NCBI GenBank assembly: GCA_036558645.1
Contig: DATBFG010000106.1
Span: 1-40,273 of the forward strand
Reading direction: 5' to 3'
DNA length: 40,273 nucleotides
Source of the DNA: DATBFG01 sp036558645
GTDB lineage: Bacteria; Acidobacteriota; Terriglobia; Terriglobales; Acidobacteriaceae
Both the position numbers and the translations under genes were made by a program. The notes beneath the pieces are model-generated. The model worked only from the letters and a program-made list of their open reading frames with translations. It was not told where the DNA came from and ran no database searches. Below are positions 30,522 through 39,536 of the stretch, in pieces. Every line of letters begins with the position of its first letter. The first letter of the stretch is position 1.

Positions 30522-32111
30522 ATGAATCGCGTTTCCACACGATTACTGTTGTTTTCCATCTTTTTGGCCGGACTTTTCGGGATCATGCTTTTCCTGATTG
30601 TTTGTTGGGCTCAGGCTAAAAAACCGAATATTGTTGTTTTCTGGGGCGATGATATTGGCCAGTCCAACGTCAGTGCCTATACCAAGGGCTTGATGGGTTA
30701 CCGGACGCCGAATATCGATCGGGTTGCCAACGAAGGCATGATTTTTACTGACTACTATGCCGAGCAATCATGCACGGCTGGTCGCGCTGCCTTCATCATG
30801 GGCCAAAGCGTGTTTCGCAGCGGCCTGAGCAAGGTTGGGCTCCCAGGCGCCACCGCCGGTATGCGCGCGGAGGATCCCACCATTGCCGAGGTGCTCAAGT
30901 CTCTTGGTTATGCCACTGGGCAATTTGGGAAAAATCACCTGGGCGACCGCGATGAACACCTTCCGACCATGCATGGGTTTGATGAGTTTTTTGGAAATCT
31001 CTATCACCTGAACGCGGAAGAAGAGCCGGAACTCAGGGATTATCCGTCTGAAAAAGATTTTCCCGACTTCAAGAAGAAGTATGGTCCCCGCGGCGTCCTC
31101 CATTGCTGGGCAAATCCTGACGGCACACAGAAAATCGAAAACACAGGACCGCTGACTAAGAAGCGCATGGAAACCGTGGACGATGAGTTCGAGGCGGCGG
31201 CGATAGACTTCATCAAACGCCAAAAGCAGGCAGGCAAACCGTTCTTCGTCTGGATGAACACCACCCACATGCACTTGCGCACTCACGAAAAGCCGGAAAG
31301 CCGCGGTCAGGCCGGACGCTGGCAGTCCGAATATCATGATGTGATGATTGACCACGACAAGAACGTTGGTCAGATGCTCGACCTGCTCGACCAGCTCGGC
31401 ATTGCCAACGATACGATCTTCTTATACAGCACCGACAACGGGCCCCACATGAACACCTGGCCCGATGCTGGAATGACTCCTTTCCGCAATGAAAAGAACT
31501 CCAACTGGGAGGGAGCCTACCGCGTGCCAGCGATGGTGCGCTGGCCCGGTCACATCAAAGCTGGTTCCGTATCAAACGAAATCGTCAGTCACCTCGATTG
31601 GTTGCCGACGTTCGCTGCAGCTGCAGGAGACCCCAACATCAAGGAGGAACTGCTGAAGGGTTACAAGGCCGGAAGCAAGACCTTCAAAGTCCACTTGGAT
31701 GGCTACAATCTCCTGCCATACCTGACTGGGCAAGATGAACACAGTCCGCGTAAGGAGTTCTTCTACTTCTCAGACGATGGCGACCTGGTGGCGCTACGCT
31801 ACGACAATTGGAAGGCTGTTTTTGCACAACAGCGTGCTGCAGGAACGATGCTGGTGTGGAGCGAGCCGTTCGTACATACGCGACTTCCATGGCTCTACAA
31901 CCTGCGCACCGATCCTTACGAACGCGCGACAATCACCTCGAACACATATTGGGATTGGTACTTTGATCACGTGTATCTCCTTGTTCCGATGCAAGCTTAT
32001 GTCGCCCAGTTCCTGACAACGTTCAAGGAGTACCCACCGCGACAGAAGGCAGCCAGCTTCACGATCGACCAAGTCATGCAGTCGCTGTCGGAACAAACGG
32101 GTTCGCACTGA
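30522..32111 (+). CDS. Arylsulfatase-type sulfatase (C-x-A-x-R active site)
   Basis: The product is 529 residues. ATG 30522 has AAAGGGG about 6 bases upstream; the longer frame to 30432 would run through the regulatory hairpin. One N-terminal membrane segment (residues 8-30, ending 'VCWAQA') exports or anchors it. The sulfatase core starts at 'KPNIVVFWGDDIGQSN' (metal ligands Asp43, Asp44). The modified cysteine is Cys84 in 'EQSCTAGRAAFIMG', a C-x-A-x-R version of the usual C-x-P-x-R. A second metal site is seen in 'FLYSTDNGPHMNTWPDAG'. It removes sulfate from an organic ester after Cys84 is oxidised to formylglycine. A dedicated-looking FGE is encoded about 1 kb downstream on the other strand. 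Confidence 0.92.
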   Translation: MNRVSTRLLLFSIFLAGLFGIMLFLIVCWAQAKKPNIVVFWGDDIGQSNVSAYTKGLMGYRTPNIDRVANEGMIFTDYYAEQSCTAGRAAFIMGQSVFRSGLSKVGLPGATAGMRAEDPTIAEVLKSLGYATGQFGKNHLGDRDEHLPTMHGFDEFFGNLYHLNAEEEPELRDYPSEKDFPDFKKKYGPRGVLHCWANPDGTQKIENTGPLTKKRMETVDDEFEAAAIDFIKRQKQAGKPFFVWMNTTHMHLRTHEKPESRGQAGRWQSEYHDVMIDHDKNVGQMLDLLDQLGIANDTIFLYSTDNGPHMNTWPDAGMTPFRNEKNSNWEGAYRVPAMVRWPGHIKAGSVSNEIVSHLDWLPTFAAAAGDPNIKEELLKGYKAGSKTFKVHLDGYNLLPYLTGQDEHSPRKEFFYFSDDGDLVALRYDNWKAVFAQQRAAGTMLVWSEPFVHTRLPWLYNLRTDPYERATITSNTYWDWYFDHVYLLVPMQAYVAQFLTTFKEYPPRQKAASFTIDQVMQSLSEQTGSH

Positions 32112-32174
32112 TCGAAACCTGAATTAGTTCGCCACCGTTGGCTGTGGCATGGAGGGCGAAGAATACGCGGTCTC

Positions 32175-33173
32175 TTATTTGCTAAAGGCAAAGACCCGAT
32201 TCCAATCGCCCTTCATGTCTACTACTAGCCAGTGTTTGGCTATAGCTTCGTCCAGTGCTTTATCTAGCTTTCCAAAACTGGATTGACGATCGTAGGCATA
32301 TTCACGGATCGCATCCGTGTGATGAACTAGCACCATCAGGCGAGGACCGTCTCCAGCCGCGGTCCACTCTAGCATCTGCTGGTCGCCGTCGGAATTCCCA
32401 AAGGCTGCAATTGGCCGTCGGCCGATGAACTGGTTGATCGCGACCGGCTTGCCTTCTTTGTCATCGATGAAGTTGATTTCACCCAGTCGCATGAGATCAG
32501 GCTTACCCTGAACCGTTTCGAACTTTGTCTTGATGGAACTGCCCACGACCTGCTCTGGTGGAATTCCGTATGCCTTGTCCGCCCACGGTCGCATAAACTC
32601 GATCCCACCTCCAGAAACGATATACGTCTTAAAGCCGTTGGCTCGCAGGTAGCGCAATAGTTCCACCATGGGCTGATAAATGCATTCAGTGTAGGGGCGA
32701 TTAAACTTGGGATGCCTCGCGCTAGCAAGCCAGTCGCTGACCATCTTCTGGAATTGCGACACGGTCATACCCGAGTGGGTGGCGGCGATAAGCTGCATAA
32801 GTCCTTTTTCGCCCGTCGCAGCAACCGCTTTCATATCGCCATCAAGAACTCCGTTGAATGGTTGGCTCGTCTTCCAATCTGGATGCTCAGGGGCCAACTG
32901 CTTGATCCGATCAAGAACGAAGGCCAACTGCACGTACATCGGTTGCTCAACCCAAAGCGTACCGTCGTTATCGAAGGTAGCGATACGCTCAGAGACGGGA
33001 ACAAAATCCGGCCCACCTTCCTTGGTCACCCGAGCTACGAAGTCAACAATAGCCTTCTTCGTGGCGCCATCGTTCCAGGAGGCTAAAGCGTCGGCTTGGG
33101 CTGCGGCTGCGACAGAGGTCAACCATACGCATGCTGTCAGGAGAATCGCACTTACTACGGATCGTCTACTCAC
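32175..33173 (-). CDS. Exported HAD-family phosphatase
   Basis: The product is 332 residues. GTG 33173 overlaps the last 8 bases of the FGE gene, so translation is likely coupled. A signal peptide ('VVSAILLTACVWLTSVAAAAQA') shows export. HAD motif I is 'IATFDNDGTLW' near residue 65, with the second Asp in place as general acid; motif II-like 'FKTYIVSGGGIEFM' and motif IV 'PIAAFGNSDGDQQML' follow. Exported HAD proteins of this type act as acid phosphatases or phosphoserine-phosphatase-like enzymes; the substrate is unknown. Sharing a transcript with FGE and lying next to a sulfatase suggests a joint role in ester hydrolysis. Confidence 0.87.
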   Translation of the reverse strand: MSRRSVVSAILLTACVWLTSVAAAAQADALASWNDGATKKAIVDFVARVTKEGGPDFVPVSERIATFDNDGTLWVEQPMYVQLAFVLDRIKQLAPEHPDWKTSQPFNGVLDGDMKAVAATGEKGLMQLIAATHSGMTVSQFQKMVSDWLASARHPKFNRPYTECIYQPMVELLRYLRANGFKTYIVSGGGIEFMRPWADKAYGIPPEQVVGSSIKTKFETVQGKPDLMRLGEINFIDDKEGKPVAINQFIGRRPIAAFGNSDGDQQMLEWTAAGDGPRLMVLVHHTDAIREYAYDRQSSFGKLDKALDEAIAKHWLVVDMKGDWNRVFAFSK

Positions 33174-34383
33174 TATGAGCCGCCTCCTGGCGGGTTACAT
33201 CCTTTACGCAACGAAACCCAAGGTGATTTGTTCCAGTGCTCACTTCGCCTTTACCGCGTGTGCCCACGATGTAGCGCGAGCAATACTGATCGGTACAGAG
33301 AAACGACCCTCCTCGATGAACTTTCTTGGGCTCTCTGGGTTCTGCTGGGTCGAACGATGACTCCGGGCCTTTTGGGTTCCGAGCGACAGCGCCATTCGCC
33401 GCCAATTGCTCGTAATAGTCCGGACGGTACCAATCACTGGTCCACTGCCAGACGTTTCCGGCCATGTCGTAAAGTCCATAGGCGTTCGCTGGAAACTGTG
33501 CGACCGGAGCGATGCCAACATAGCCATCATCCCCGGTGTCCTGGTTCGGAAACTGGCCTTCGTGTGTATTTGCCATCCACTTGCCCTGGGGACGAAACGA
33601 GTCACCCCACACGAACGGCTTGCCTGCCGCTCCTCCTCGCGCAGCAAACTCCCACTCAGCTTCCGTCGGCAGGCGCTTACCAGCCCACTTCGCATAAGCT
33701 TCAGCATCGGCGTAGGCAATGTGAACAACCGGAAAGTTGTCCTTGCCCCTGATGTCGCTCTCAGGACCAAGCGGATGTCGCCAATTCGCACCCTTAACAT
33801 AGGTCCACCATTGGAAATGATTGTTGAGAGGAACCGGGTGGTCAGGAGGTGCAAACACCACTGACCCCGCGATGAGATTCTCAGGCGGTGCCCCTGGGAA
33901 ATCCTCGGCTCGCGGCTTCCGCTCCGCGATCGTGACGTAACCAGTGGCTTTGACAAACTTTTCGAAATCCGCATTGGTGACGTCTGTCTTGTCCATGAAA
34001 AAGCCGTCAACATAAACTCGATGGATCGGACGCGCATCGACAGTGGCTTTCATGCCAACATCGTCCATGTCAGGAGGGTCATTCGCTCCCATAGAGAACT
34101 CCCCTCCAGATACCCAGGCCATTCCATCGGGCACTGGAACCGGAGGCTCTATTTTGTTGGGAATCGTGGGGGCAAACGTCGCTTGCGTAGAAGCCGCAGG
34201 AGCCACCTTAGCGTCGCTTTCACCCGACTTCCGCGACGCGAACGTCCAAAAGGCCGCACCTAGAGCGAGGGCTAAGACTACGCTCATCAGGAAGGCTTTG
34301 TACCAGCCTGAGTGCTTGCTAGCACTTCTCTGATGGCGGTCACCAACTGGCTTCCGATGCTTGCGCATTACCGCTGGTGCCAC
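33166..34383 (-). CDS. Formylglycine-generating enzyme (sulfatase-activating, FGE/SUMF1 type)
   Basis: The product is 405 residues. GTG 34383 has AAGGA six bases upstream; ATG 34368 is an alternative without a site. A membrane anchor ('AFLMSVVLALALGAAFWTFA', about 30-50) precedes the FGE-sulfatase domain: 'GMAWVSGGEFSMGANDP', 'PTEAEWEFAARGG', 'NVWQWTSDWYRPDY'. Near the end the catalytic pair is present: 'GGSFLCTDQYCSRYIVGTRG' with Cys363 and Cys368, the counterparts of the two copper-binding cysteines of true FGE. That distinguishes it from look-alikes such as EgtB or C-type lectin relatives. It oxidises the sulfatase cysteine to formylglycine using oxygen. The neighbouring sulfatase is the obvious partner. 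It overlaps the HAD gene. Confidence 0.9.
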   Translation of the reverse strand: MAPAVMRKHRKPVGDRHQRSASKHSGWYKAFLMSVVLALALGAAFWTFASRKSGESDAKVAPAASTQATFAPTIPNKIEPPVPVPDGMAWVSGGEFSMGANDPPDMDDVGMKATVDARPIHRVYVDGFFMDKTDVTNADFEKFVKATGYVTIAERKPRAEDFPGAPPENLIAGSVVFAPPDHPVPLNNHFQWWTYVKGANWRHPLGPESDIRGKDNFPVVHIAYADAEAYAKWAGKRLPTEAEWEFAARGGAAGKPFVWGDSFRPQGKWMANTHEGQFPNQDTGDDGYVGIAPVAQFPANAYGLYDMAGNVWQWTSDWYRPDYYEQLAANGAVARNPKGPESSFDPAEPREPKKVHRGGSFLCTDQYCSRYIVGTRGKGEVSTGTNHLGFRCVKDVTRQEAAHSE

Positions 34384-34741
34384 GATCGTTCCTTGTTACT
34401 GAATTTTGCTCCGTAAACTGCGAACGCGGTGTTGTAGTGCGTATAACGAAGCGTCCTGACTGTGTCTGCGAGCCTTTTTGTCGCAAATTCTGCTTGATTT
34501 AGCGAATCCTACGAATCACATTCGTGGCAAAAAACTGGCAAAAATAGCAGAGGGGAAAACGAAGTTCGGTGAGGCAAGCAATTCCGAGAAATAAGGTCGA
34601 CGGGGCTCACTCATGGCCGTTCATGCGACTTCGTTTTCTGACACACGCATTTGCGTGGGTTTCTCGGTGGGTCGAAGGCTGGCCAGATGACAATGGGAGA
34701 AAAGTGAATTAATCTTTAATTTCAGCCATCTTTTACCCAAA
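34384..34741. other. Intergenic region before tRNA-Leu
   Basis: These 358 bases hold no gene. Small palindromes are visible: ACGAAT-CAC-ATTCGT (34511-34525) and an ACGCA/TGCGT pair around 34645-34656. The promoters of the FGE gene (minus) and of the tRNA (plus) must lie here, but I cannot point to their boxes with confidence. Confidence 0.4.
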
Positions 34742-34829
34742 GCCGGGATGGCGGAACTGGCAGACGCAGCGGACTCAAAATCCGCCGGTACTTGGTACCT
34801 TGGGGGTTCAACTCCCCCTCCCGGCACCA
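34742..34829 (+). tRNA. tRNA-Leu (anticodon CAA)
   Basis: The acceptor stem GCCGGGA (34742-34748) pairs with TCCCGGC (34819-34825), followed by A and an encoded CCA (34827-34829). The anticodon stem GCGGA/TCCGC holds the loop CTCAAAA, giving anticodon CAA for leucine codon UUG. A long variable arm (GGTACTTGGTACC region) and the T-loop GGTTCAACTCC are as expected for a class II tRNA. The 88-base length fits. Confidence 0.97.
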
Positions 34830-34855
34830 AAAACAAAGCTTACGACCAATTGAAG

Positions 34856-35656
34856 CTATCGAGTCTTTGAGGTCCTGGGATTTGGAAACTCAAGCATGAT
34901 CCATGTTGGAGCATGGTCGCTTGCGTTTTCCTGCCCGCGCACCCATCGGTCAACACCACCGTCCACTAGCCGGTCTGACAAACTCGGTGAGAGCAGAAAG
35001 TGATCGAGCCGCATGCCTTTGTTCTTCTGCCACCGTTCAAATTTGTAATCCCAGAATGTCCAGAGCGGACCGTTTGGATAGAGCTGGCGCAAGGCATCCG
35101 TCCAGCCTTGCGCCAGCAAACGCGCGAAGGCCTGCCGGCTCTCGGGTTGGATTAACGCGTTGTTATCCAGTGATCGAGTGAGATAGATGTCCTCGGATGT
35201 CGGCACGACATTGTAGTCACCGGCCAACACCACGGGTGCGCCGCTCGCAATGAGTTCGGTGGCGTGGGCAATCAGGCGATCAAACCAAGCCAGCTTGTAA
35301 TTGAATTTCGGTCCAGGCTGCGGATTCCCGTTTGGGAGGTAGATGGAAGTGATCAAAACTCCCTGAACAGCCGCTTCAATGTAGCGAGCTTGATGATCTT
35401 CAGGATTTCCCGGCAAGCTTGTGCAGGTCAGCACGGGAACGTGGTGTCGCGCGAGAATGGCGACGCCGTTCCATGAGCGCTCCCCTTGCCAGACGGCTTC
35501 GTACCCGAGAGACCGAAGGGCTTTTGCCGGAAAAGCTTGCTGCTCAGCCTTGAGTTCCTGGAGACTCACCACGTCCGGTTCAGCTTTCGCTAACCAGGCC
35601 AAGAGATTGTCGAGCCGCTTATTAATGTTGTTAATATTGAAGGTGGCGACTCTCAC
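34856..35656 (-). CDS. xth: Exodeoxyribonuclease III
   Basis: The product is 266 residues. GTG 35656 has AGGA five bases upstream; TTG 35659 is too close to it. The endonuclease/exonuclease/phosphatase fold is read from 'VRVATFNINNINKRLDNLLAWL', 'EPDVVSLQELKAE' (metal Glu), 'LITSIYLPNGNP', 'VLAGDYNVVPTSEDIY' (catalytic Asp and Asn) and 'RLDHFLLSPSLSDRL' ending 'SDHAPTWIMLEF' (catalytic His). It removes damaged 3' ends and cuts at abasic sites in base excision repair. Length is normal. It is transcribed alone, divergently from greB. Confidence 0.95.
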   Translation of the reverse strand: MRVATFNINNINKRLDNLLAWLAKAEPDVVSLQELKAEQQAFPAKALRSLGYEAVWQGERSWNGVAILARHHVPVLTCTSLPGNPEDHQARYIEAAVQGVLITSIYLPNGNPQPGPKFNYKLAWFDRLIAHATELIASGAPVVLAGDYNVVPTSEDIYLTRSLDNNALIQPESRQAFARLLAQGWTDALRQLYPNGPLWTFWDYKFERWQKNKGMRLDHFLLSPSLSDRLVDGGVDRWVRGQENASDHAPTWIMLEFPNPRTSKTR

Positions 35657-35813
35657 CAAATTCCTTTCTGTCCCTGTGCTTCTGGGCGCCTTTCAAAAAA
35701 ATGAACAGTTCGTTGTTCGGGCTCGCATTATTTTACGGGTGAAAGAAATGAAAAAACCTGAACAAACCGCTACCCTATTCCAATTGGAAGTACCTGCTTC
35801 GAAGGATCATGAC

Positions 35814-36419
35814 ATGCGGAAAGGTTTTACCAGAAAGCCGCAAGCGGACGAGCCAGCAACGCCAGTCAAGAACTACATTACGCGAAGCGGCCTCGAGCGC
35901 CTCAAAGATGAGCACCGGTTTCTGCTCACCCGGGAACGCCCGGCCGTGACCGAGGTGGTGGCGTGGGCTGCCGGCAATGGCGATCGCAGCGACAACGCCG
36001 ACTACCGGTTCGGCAAGCGGCGGCTGCGGCAGATCGATGGGCGGATTCGCTTTCTCACCAAGCGAATCGAAGCCGCGGAAGTCGTGGACCCGGAAGCTCC
36101 GAGATCGGGGCAGGCGGCGACGAGGGCATTCTTCGGAGCGACCGTGCGCTATGCCAATGCCGCGGGAGCGGAGCGAGTGGTGAGCATCGTAGGCACCGAC
36201 GAAGTCGATCTCAACCGCAACCACATCAGTTGGGTGTCACCTCTGGGGCGCGCGCTGATGAAGTCTGCAGCGGGTGACAGCGTAGTCCTTCACCTGCCGG
36301 GCGGTACACAATCCCTGACCGTGCTGGAAGTGCGTTACCAGCGCATTTCTGTGGAGCCGTTTCGTGAACCGGCTGGATCCGAGGCCTCGACAAAAGGACT
36401 TCCTCGCCGACGACGCTAA
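35814..36419 (+). CDS. greB: Transcription elongation factor GreB
   Basis: The product is 201 residues. I start at ATG 35814, where AAGG stands eight bases upstream and the protein begins 'MRKGFTRKP' as GreB proteins of this length do; ATG 35748 is possible. The N-terminal coiled coil contains 'YITRSGLERLKDEHRFLLTR', 'ERPAVTEVVAWAAGNGDRSD' and 'NADYRFGKRRLRQIDGRIRF'. The acidic tip residues (GDRSDNADY) reach the RNA polymerase active centre. The C-terminal FKBP-like domain has 'FFGATVRYANAAG' and 'HISWVSPLGRALMKSAAGDS'. GreB rescues backtracked RNA polymerase by stimulating transcript cleavage. The Arg-rich tail (LPRRRR) is an extension. Confidence 0.93.
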   Translation: MRKGFTRKPQADEPATPVKNYITRSGLERLKDEHRFLLTRERPAVTEVVAWAAGNGDRSDNADYRFGKRRLRQIDGRIRFLTKRIEAAEVVDPEAPRSGQAATRAFFGATVRYANAAGAERVVSIVGTDEVDLNRNHISWVSPLGRALMKSAAGDSVVLHLPGGTQSLTVLEVRYQRISVEPFREPAGSEASTKGLPRRRR

Positions 36420-36880
36420 TCTAGCGGACGAAGGGTAGCGAAGCGGCACGCGGAAGGTTACGTCTGTCTCCAGTTTTATTAAGGCGTACGAAATCAGGTC
36501 AGCATCGCAAGCTGTGGGATATTCCTGCCCTAGCTTAGCTACCCAACACTGCATAAATAAAAGGAGGCAACCTACGTCCCTAGCAGCGACTTACGCAGTA
36601 GCTTTCCTGAGAAACTGCGCGATGAACTGTCGGACTGCCTCCGGCGTCAGCAGCCCGGCATACTCGCCCTCAAGTTGCTTCGCCAATTGGTTCTCCTTCT
36701 CGACGAGCCACCGTGACTTATAGATCTCTTTCACATTACGCCGGAATCGAGCAGGGTGAGCCAAACACTTTGCAGTTGATAGCTCCTTAGGGCAGTGGGC
36801 GCCATTCTTGCCAACTGTCGTTATCACGCGTTAACACAAGCTTGCGCTGTCTGTTCTCCCTAATGCTGAGTACTGATGGA
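36420..36880. other. Intergenic region between greB and the ADOP permease
   Basis: Apart from a doubtful 78-codon frame (36591-36827) this 461-base region shows nothing I can name. No clear terminator follows greB or the ADOP gene. Confidence 0.4.
36591..36827 (-). CDS. Hypothetical 78-residue protein (doubtful)
   Basis: The frame starts at GTG 36827 without a ribosome site. The second half looks protein-like: 'EIYKSRWLVEKENQLAKQLE' then 'GEYAGLLTPEAVRQFIAQFL', an amphipathic helical pattern. The first half (MITTVGKNGAHCPKELSTAK) does not. It may be a short regulatory protein, or the remnant end of a larger gene whose beginning has decayed. No family is recognised. Confidence 0.3.
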   Translation of the reverse strand: MITTVGKNGAHCPKELSTAKCLAHPARFRRNVKEIYKSRWLVEKENQLAKQLEGEYAGLLTPEAVRQFIAQFLRKATA

Positions 36881-39529
36881 TTAGTCGTGCCGCAGAACTT
36901 GCACAGGATCGACAGTTACGGCTCGACGTGCAGGGACGAAGACTCCGGCCGCGGCGGCGAAGGTGAGAGCAATCATTACACTTAAGTAAACCGCCGTGTC
37001 GAAGGGCTGCACTTCGTAGAGAACGCCTTCCAGAGTACGTGACGCGAGCAGCGCGACGGCTAGTCCCACCAAATATCCAATCCCGACCATCTTGGAGGCC
37101 TGTAACAGCACCATGCGAACGATCGCAACGCGGTTCCCCCCTAGTGCCATTCGAATGCCGATTTCGCGGCTCTGCTGACTAACAGTGTAGGCGGTGACGC
37201 CAAACAACCCCACTGTCGCCAGAACAAGGGCAATCGCAGCAAAGCCGAACATCAGCATCATGCTAAAGCGAGATTGAGCGAGTGCATCATCGTGAATGGC
37301 AGCCATGGTATTGACGTGCCCCATAGCGATATTAGGGTTCAGAGCGTCGAGTTCGTGCTGCACGAGCGAAATGTACTGATGAGGATCGCCGTTGGTGCGG
37401 ACAACAAACGCTAAAAGGCCCCATGGATCCTGCGCGTGTGGAACGTATGCGGAACCTTGTGGCCGCTCATCGAGGGCCCCGACCTTGACATCAGAAACAA
37501 CGCCGACGATTTCACGAGCTTTATTGTCGTCACGCCAAGAACGAATGTATTTCCCAACTGCGTTGGTTCCGGGAAACATCTGGTCAGCGAGTGTCTTGCT
37601 GATGATCACGACTGGTGGTGAGGTCGCATTATCGTGGGCCGTAAATGCCCGGCCCGCCAATAAGCGGATTCCGCTCGTTCTAAGGAAGTCTGGAGTGCTG
37701 ATGTTCCACATCGCAGAGTATTCGACTCCCGTCGGTGGAAGTGGCATCCCCTCAATAATGAAGGAACGTCCTAGATAGAAACCGCCTCCTCCGATCGGTA
37801 ACGCGCCGATACCTCCAGCTGAGACGACCCCAGGGATGCTCTCGATTCTGCGCTCCAATTCGGAGACGAAATTGCTTGTTTGCTCATCTCTCGGGTACAC
37901 GGATGCAGGAAGAGAGATATCGAAGGTAAGCGTGTTTCCGATGATCACTCCCGGATCGGTGGCCTGCAATCGGCGGAAACTCTTCACCAACAAGCCTGCT
38001 CCGACGAGTAGAACGAGGGAAAGCGCCACTTCCGCGGTCACCAACATTTGACCCAAGCGACGGTGACTCCTGCCAGGAGACACCGATTGCGCACCCTCCT
38101 GGATGGCATCGCGTGGATCCTGACGCGAAATAGTAAATGCAGGACCTAAGGCAAATAGAATTGCCGTTAACACACCGGTGGCAGCGGCAAAAGCCAGGAC
38201 ACGCAAATCTATGGACGCTTGTAACAGACGCGGAATGTCCTGCGGCGCGAACTTAATCAGTACCTTTACCAATGCTGCACTGAGTAGCAAGCCCGCCACC
38301 GCTCCGATGAGCGAAAGCAATCCGGCTTCAACAAGCACTTGCCGGATCAGCCGCGAAGATGTCGCCCCTAGCGCAGACCGTATCGAAAATTCGCGGCGGC
38401 GAGCCACTGCCCGGCTCAAGATCAAGTTGGCCAGATTCGCGCAGGCAATCAAGAGCACGATGCCCACTGCTCCGAGAACCACGAGCAACGCGCGCCTGAC
38501 CTGCATTCCAACAATGGCTTGATTCAAAGTAATCACTGATATTTCGCTGTCAGACCTATGCGCGGGCGACTCCTTCGCCACACGTTTACCGACAGCTGCG
38601 ACAAACGATCTCGCCTGGTCCAACGCTACTCCCGGCGAAAGCCGAGCAATACCGAGCCAGGCGAAATTGTCGACCGGCTCCGCCGCAGCATTGCTGCTAA
38701 TGGCCGGGAGCCAGATTTCTGTGCTCATCGGAAAGTCGGCATCGTGGCCAACTACTCCAATCACCACCCAATCAAGGCCGCGGAAGTGCAGACGGCGTCC
38801 CAGTATGGAAGGATCTGAGCCAAAACGATCGCGCCATAGATGTTCGCTAATAACGATAGAGCGTTCCGCACCATTGACATGATCACCCGGCGTGAACGTT
38901 CGACCGATCAGCGGGTCTCCCTCCAGAACTGAAAAGAAGTCTTCCGAAACACGGGTTGCTATCACTCGTTCTGGAGGAGAGGCTCCGTAGGCGAGATCTC
39001 CATAGGCTTGCTGTACGACCGCAACCTGCTGAAAAATATTCTTCTGCTCTTTCCATAACAAGTAGTCGTGATATGGAATTGCCTGTCCGGTGGTTCCTGT
39101 TTTCGGGTAAACCGCAACGGGAGCAACCAACTGTTCGGAATGCGGATAGGGTAAGGCGCGCAGCAGAACTGCGTCGACAATGCTGAAGATCGCTGTGTTA
39201 GCGCCGACTCCCAGGGCGAGAATGCAGATCACCAGCAAAGCAAAACCCGGCTGCTTGCGAATTCCACGCAAGGCGAAGGAGACGTCCTGAACGAATTGCT
39301 CCAGAAGCACAAACGTGTCCTCATCGCGAGTTTGTTCTTTGATTTGCTCGGGGCCGCCGAACTCGATCAGCACGCGGCGTCGTGCGTCATCGGGTGGCAT
39401 ACCGGATTCGATATATGCCTGAGTCTGTTGTTCAATGTGAAAGTTGATCTCGTCCGAGATTCGCCGATTTAGATGGCGCCCGCGAATAAGACCCAGCAGC
39501 CGTGAAAAGAATTGCAGGACAGCCCGCAT
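36881..39529 (-). CDS. ADOP-type ABC transporter permease (MacB/FtsX-like)
   Basis: The product is 882 residues. It has the ADOP layout: an N-terminal cytosolic helical region ('NRRISDEINFHIEQQTQAYI', 'DARRRVLIEFGGPEQIKEQT'), a first membrane helix ('PGFALLVICILALGVGANTAIFSI') and a periplasmic MacB-type domain. Three helices of FtsX type follow near 360-460. A second periplasmic domain ('GVVSAGGIGALPIGGGGFYLG') and a second FtsX block precede the C-terminus ('GVFVPARRAVTVDPVQVLRHD'). No ATPase gene is adjacent, which is the rule for these orphan permeases. Function is unknown; relatives include MacB-like efflux. It begins 7 bases after the PadR stop, so PadR controls it. Confidence 0.92.
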   Translation of the reverse strand: MRAVLQFFSRLLGLIRGRHLNRRISDEINFHIEQQTQAYIESGMPPDDARRRVLIEFGGPEQIKEQTRDEDTFVLLEQFVQDVSFALRGIRKQPGFALLVICILALGVGANTAIFSIVDAVLLRALPYPHSEQLVAPVAVYPKTGTTGQAIPYHDYLLWKEQKNIFQQVAVVQQAYGDLAYGASPPERVIATRVSEDFFSVLEGDPLIGRTFTPGDHVNGAERSIVISEHLWRDRFGSDPSILGRRLHFRGLDWVVIGVVGHDADFPMSTEIWLPAISSNAAAEPVDNFAWLGIARLSPGVALDQARSFVAAVGKRVAKESPAHRSDSEISVITLNQAIVGMQVRRALLVVLGAVGIVLLIACANLANLILSRAVARRREFSIRSALGATSSRLIRQVLVEAGLLSLIGAVAGLLLSAALVKVLIKFAPQDIPRLLQASIDLRVLAFAAATGVLTAILFALGPAFTISRQDPRDAIQEGAQSVSPGRSHRRLGQMLVTAEVALSLVLLVGAGLLVKSFRRLQATDPGVIIGNTLTFDISLPASVYPRDEQTSNFVSELERRIESIPGVVSAGGIGALPIGGGGFYLGRSFIIEGMPLPPTGVEYSAMWNISTPDFLRTSGIRLLAGRAFTAHDNATSPPVVIISKTLADQMFPGTNAVGKYIRSWRDDNKAREIVGVVSDVKVGALDERPQGSAYVPHAQDPWGLLAFVVRTNGDPHQYISLVQHELDALNPNIAMGHVNTMAAIHDDALAQSRFSMMLMFGFAAIALVLATVGLFGVTAYTVSQQSREIGIRMALGGNRVAIVRMVLLQASKMVGIGYLVGLAVALLASRTLEGVLYEVQPFDTAVYLSVMIALTFAAAAGVFVPARRAVTVDPVQVLRHD

Positions 39530-39536
39530 CGTTCAC

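Noticed and set aside
34742..34829. tRNA-Leu as an integration site of a mobile element
   Set aside because: No repeated 3' end of the tRNA was noticed downstream and no integrase gene is present; neighbours are housekeeping genes.
34621..34836. Minus-strand frame across the tRNA region
   Set aside because: It is the complement of the tRNA-Leu gene; the protein-like 'GGGVEPPRYQVPADFESAASA' pattern is a well-known tRNA shadow.
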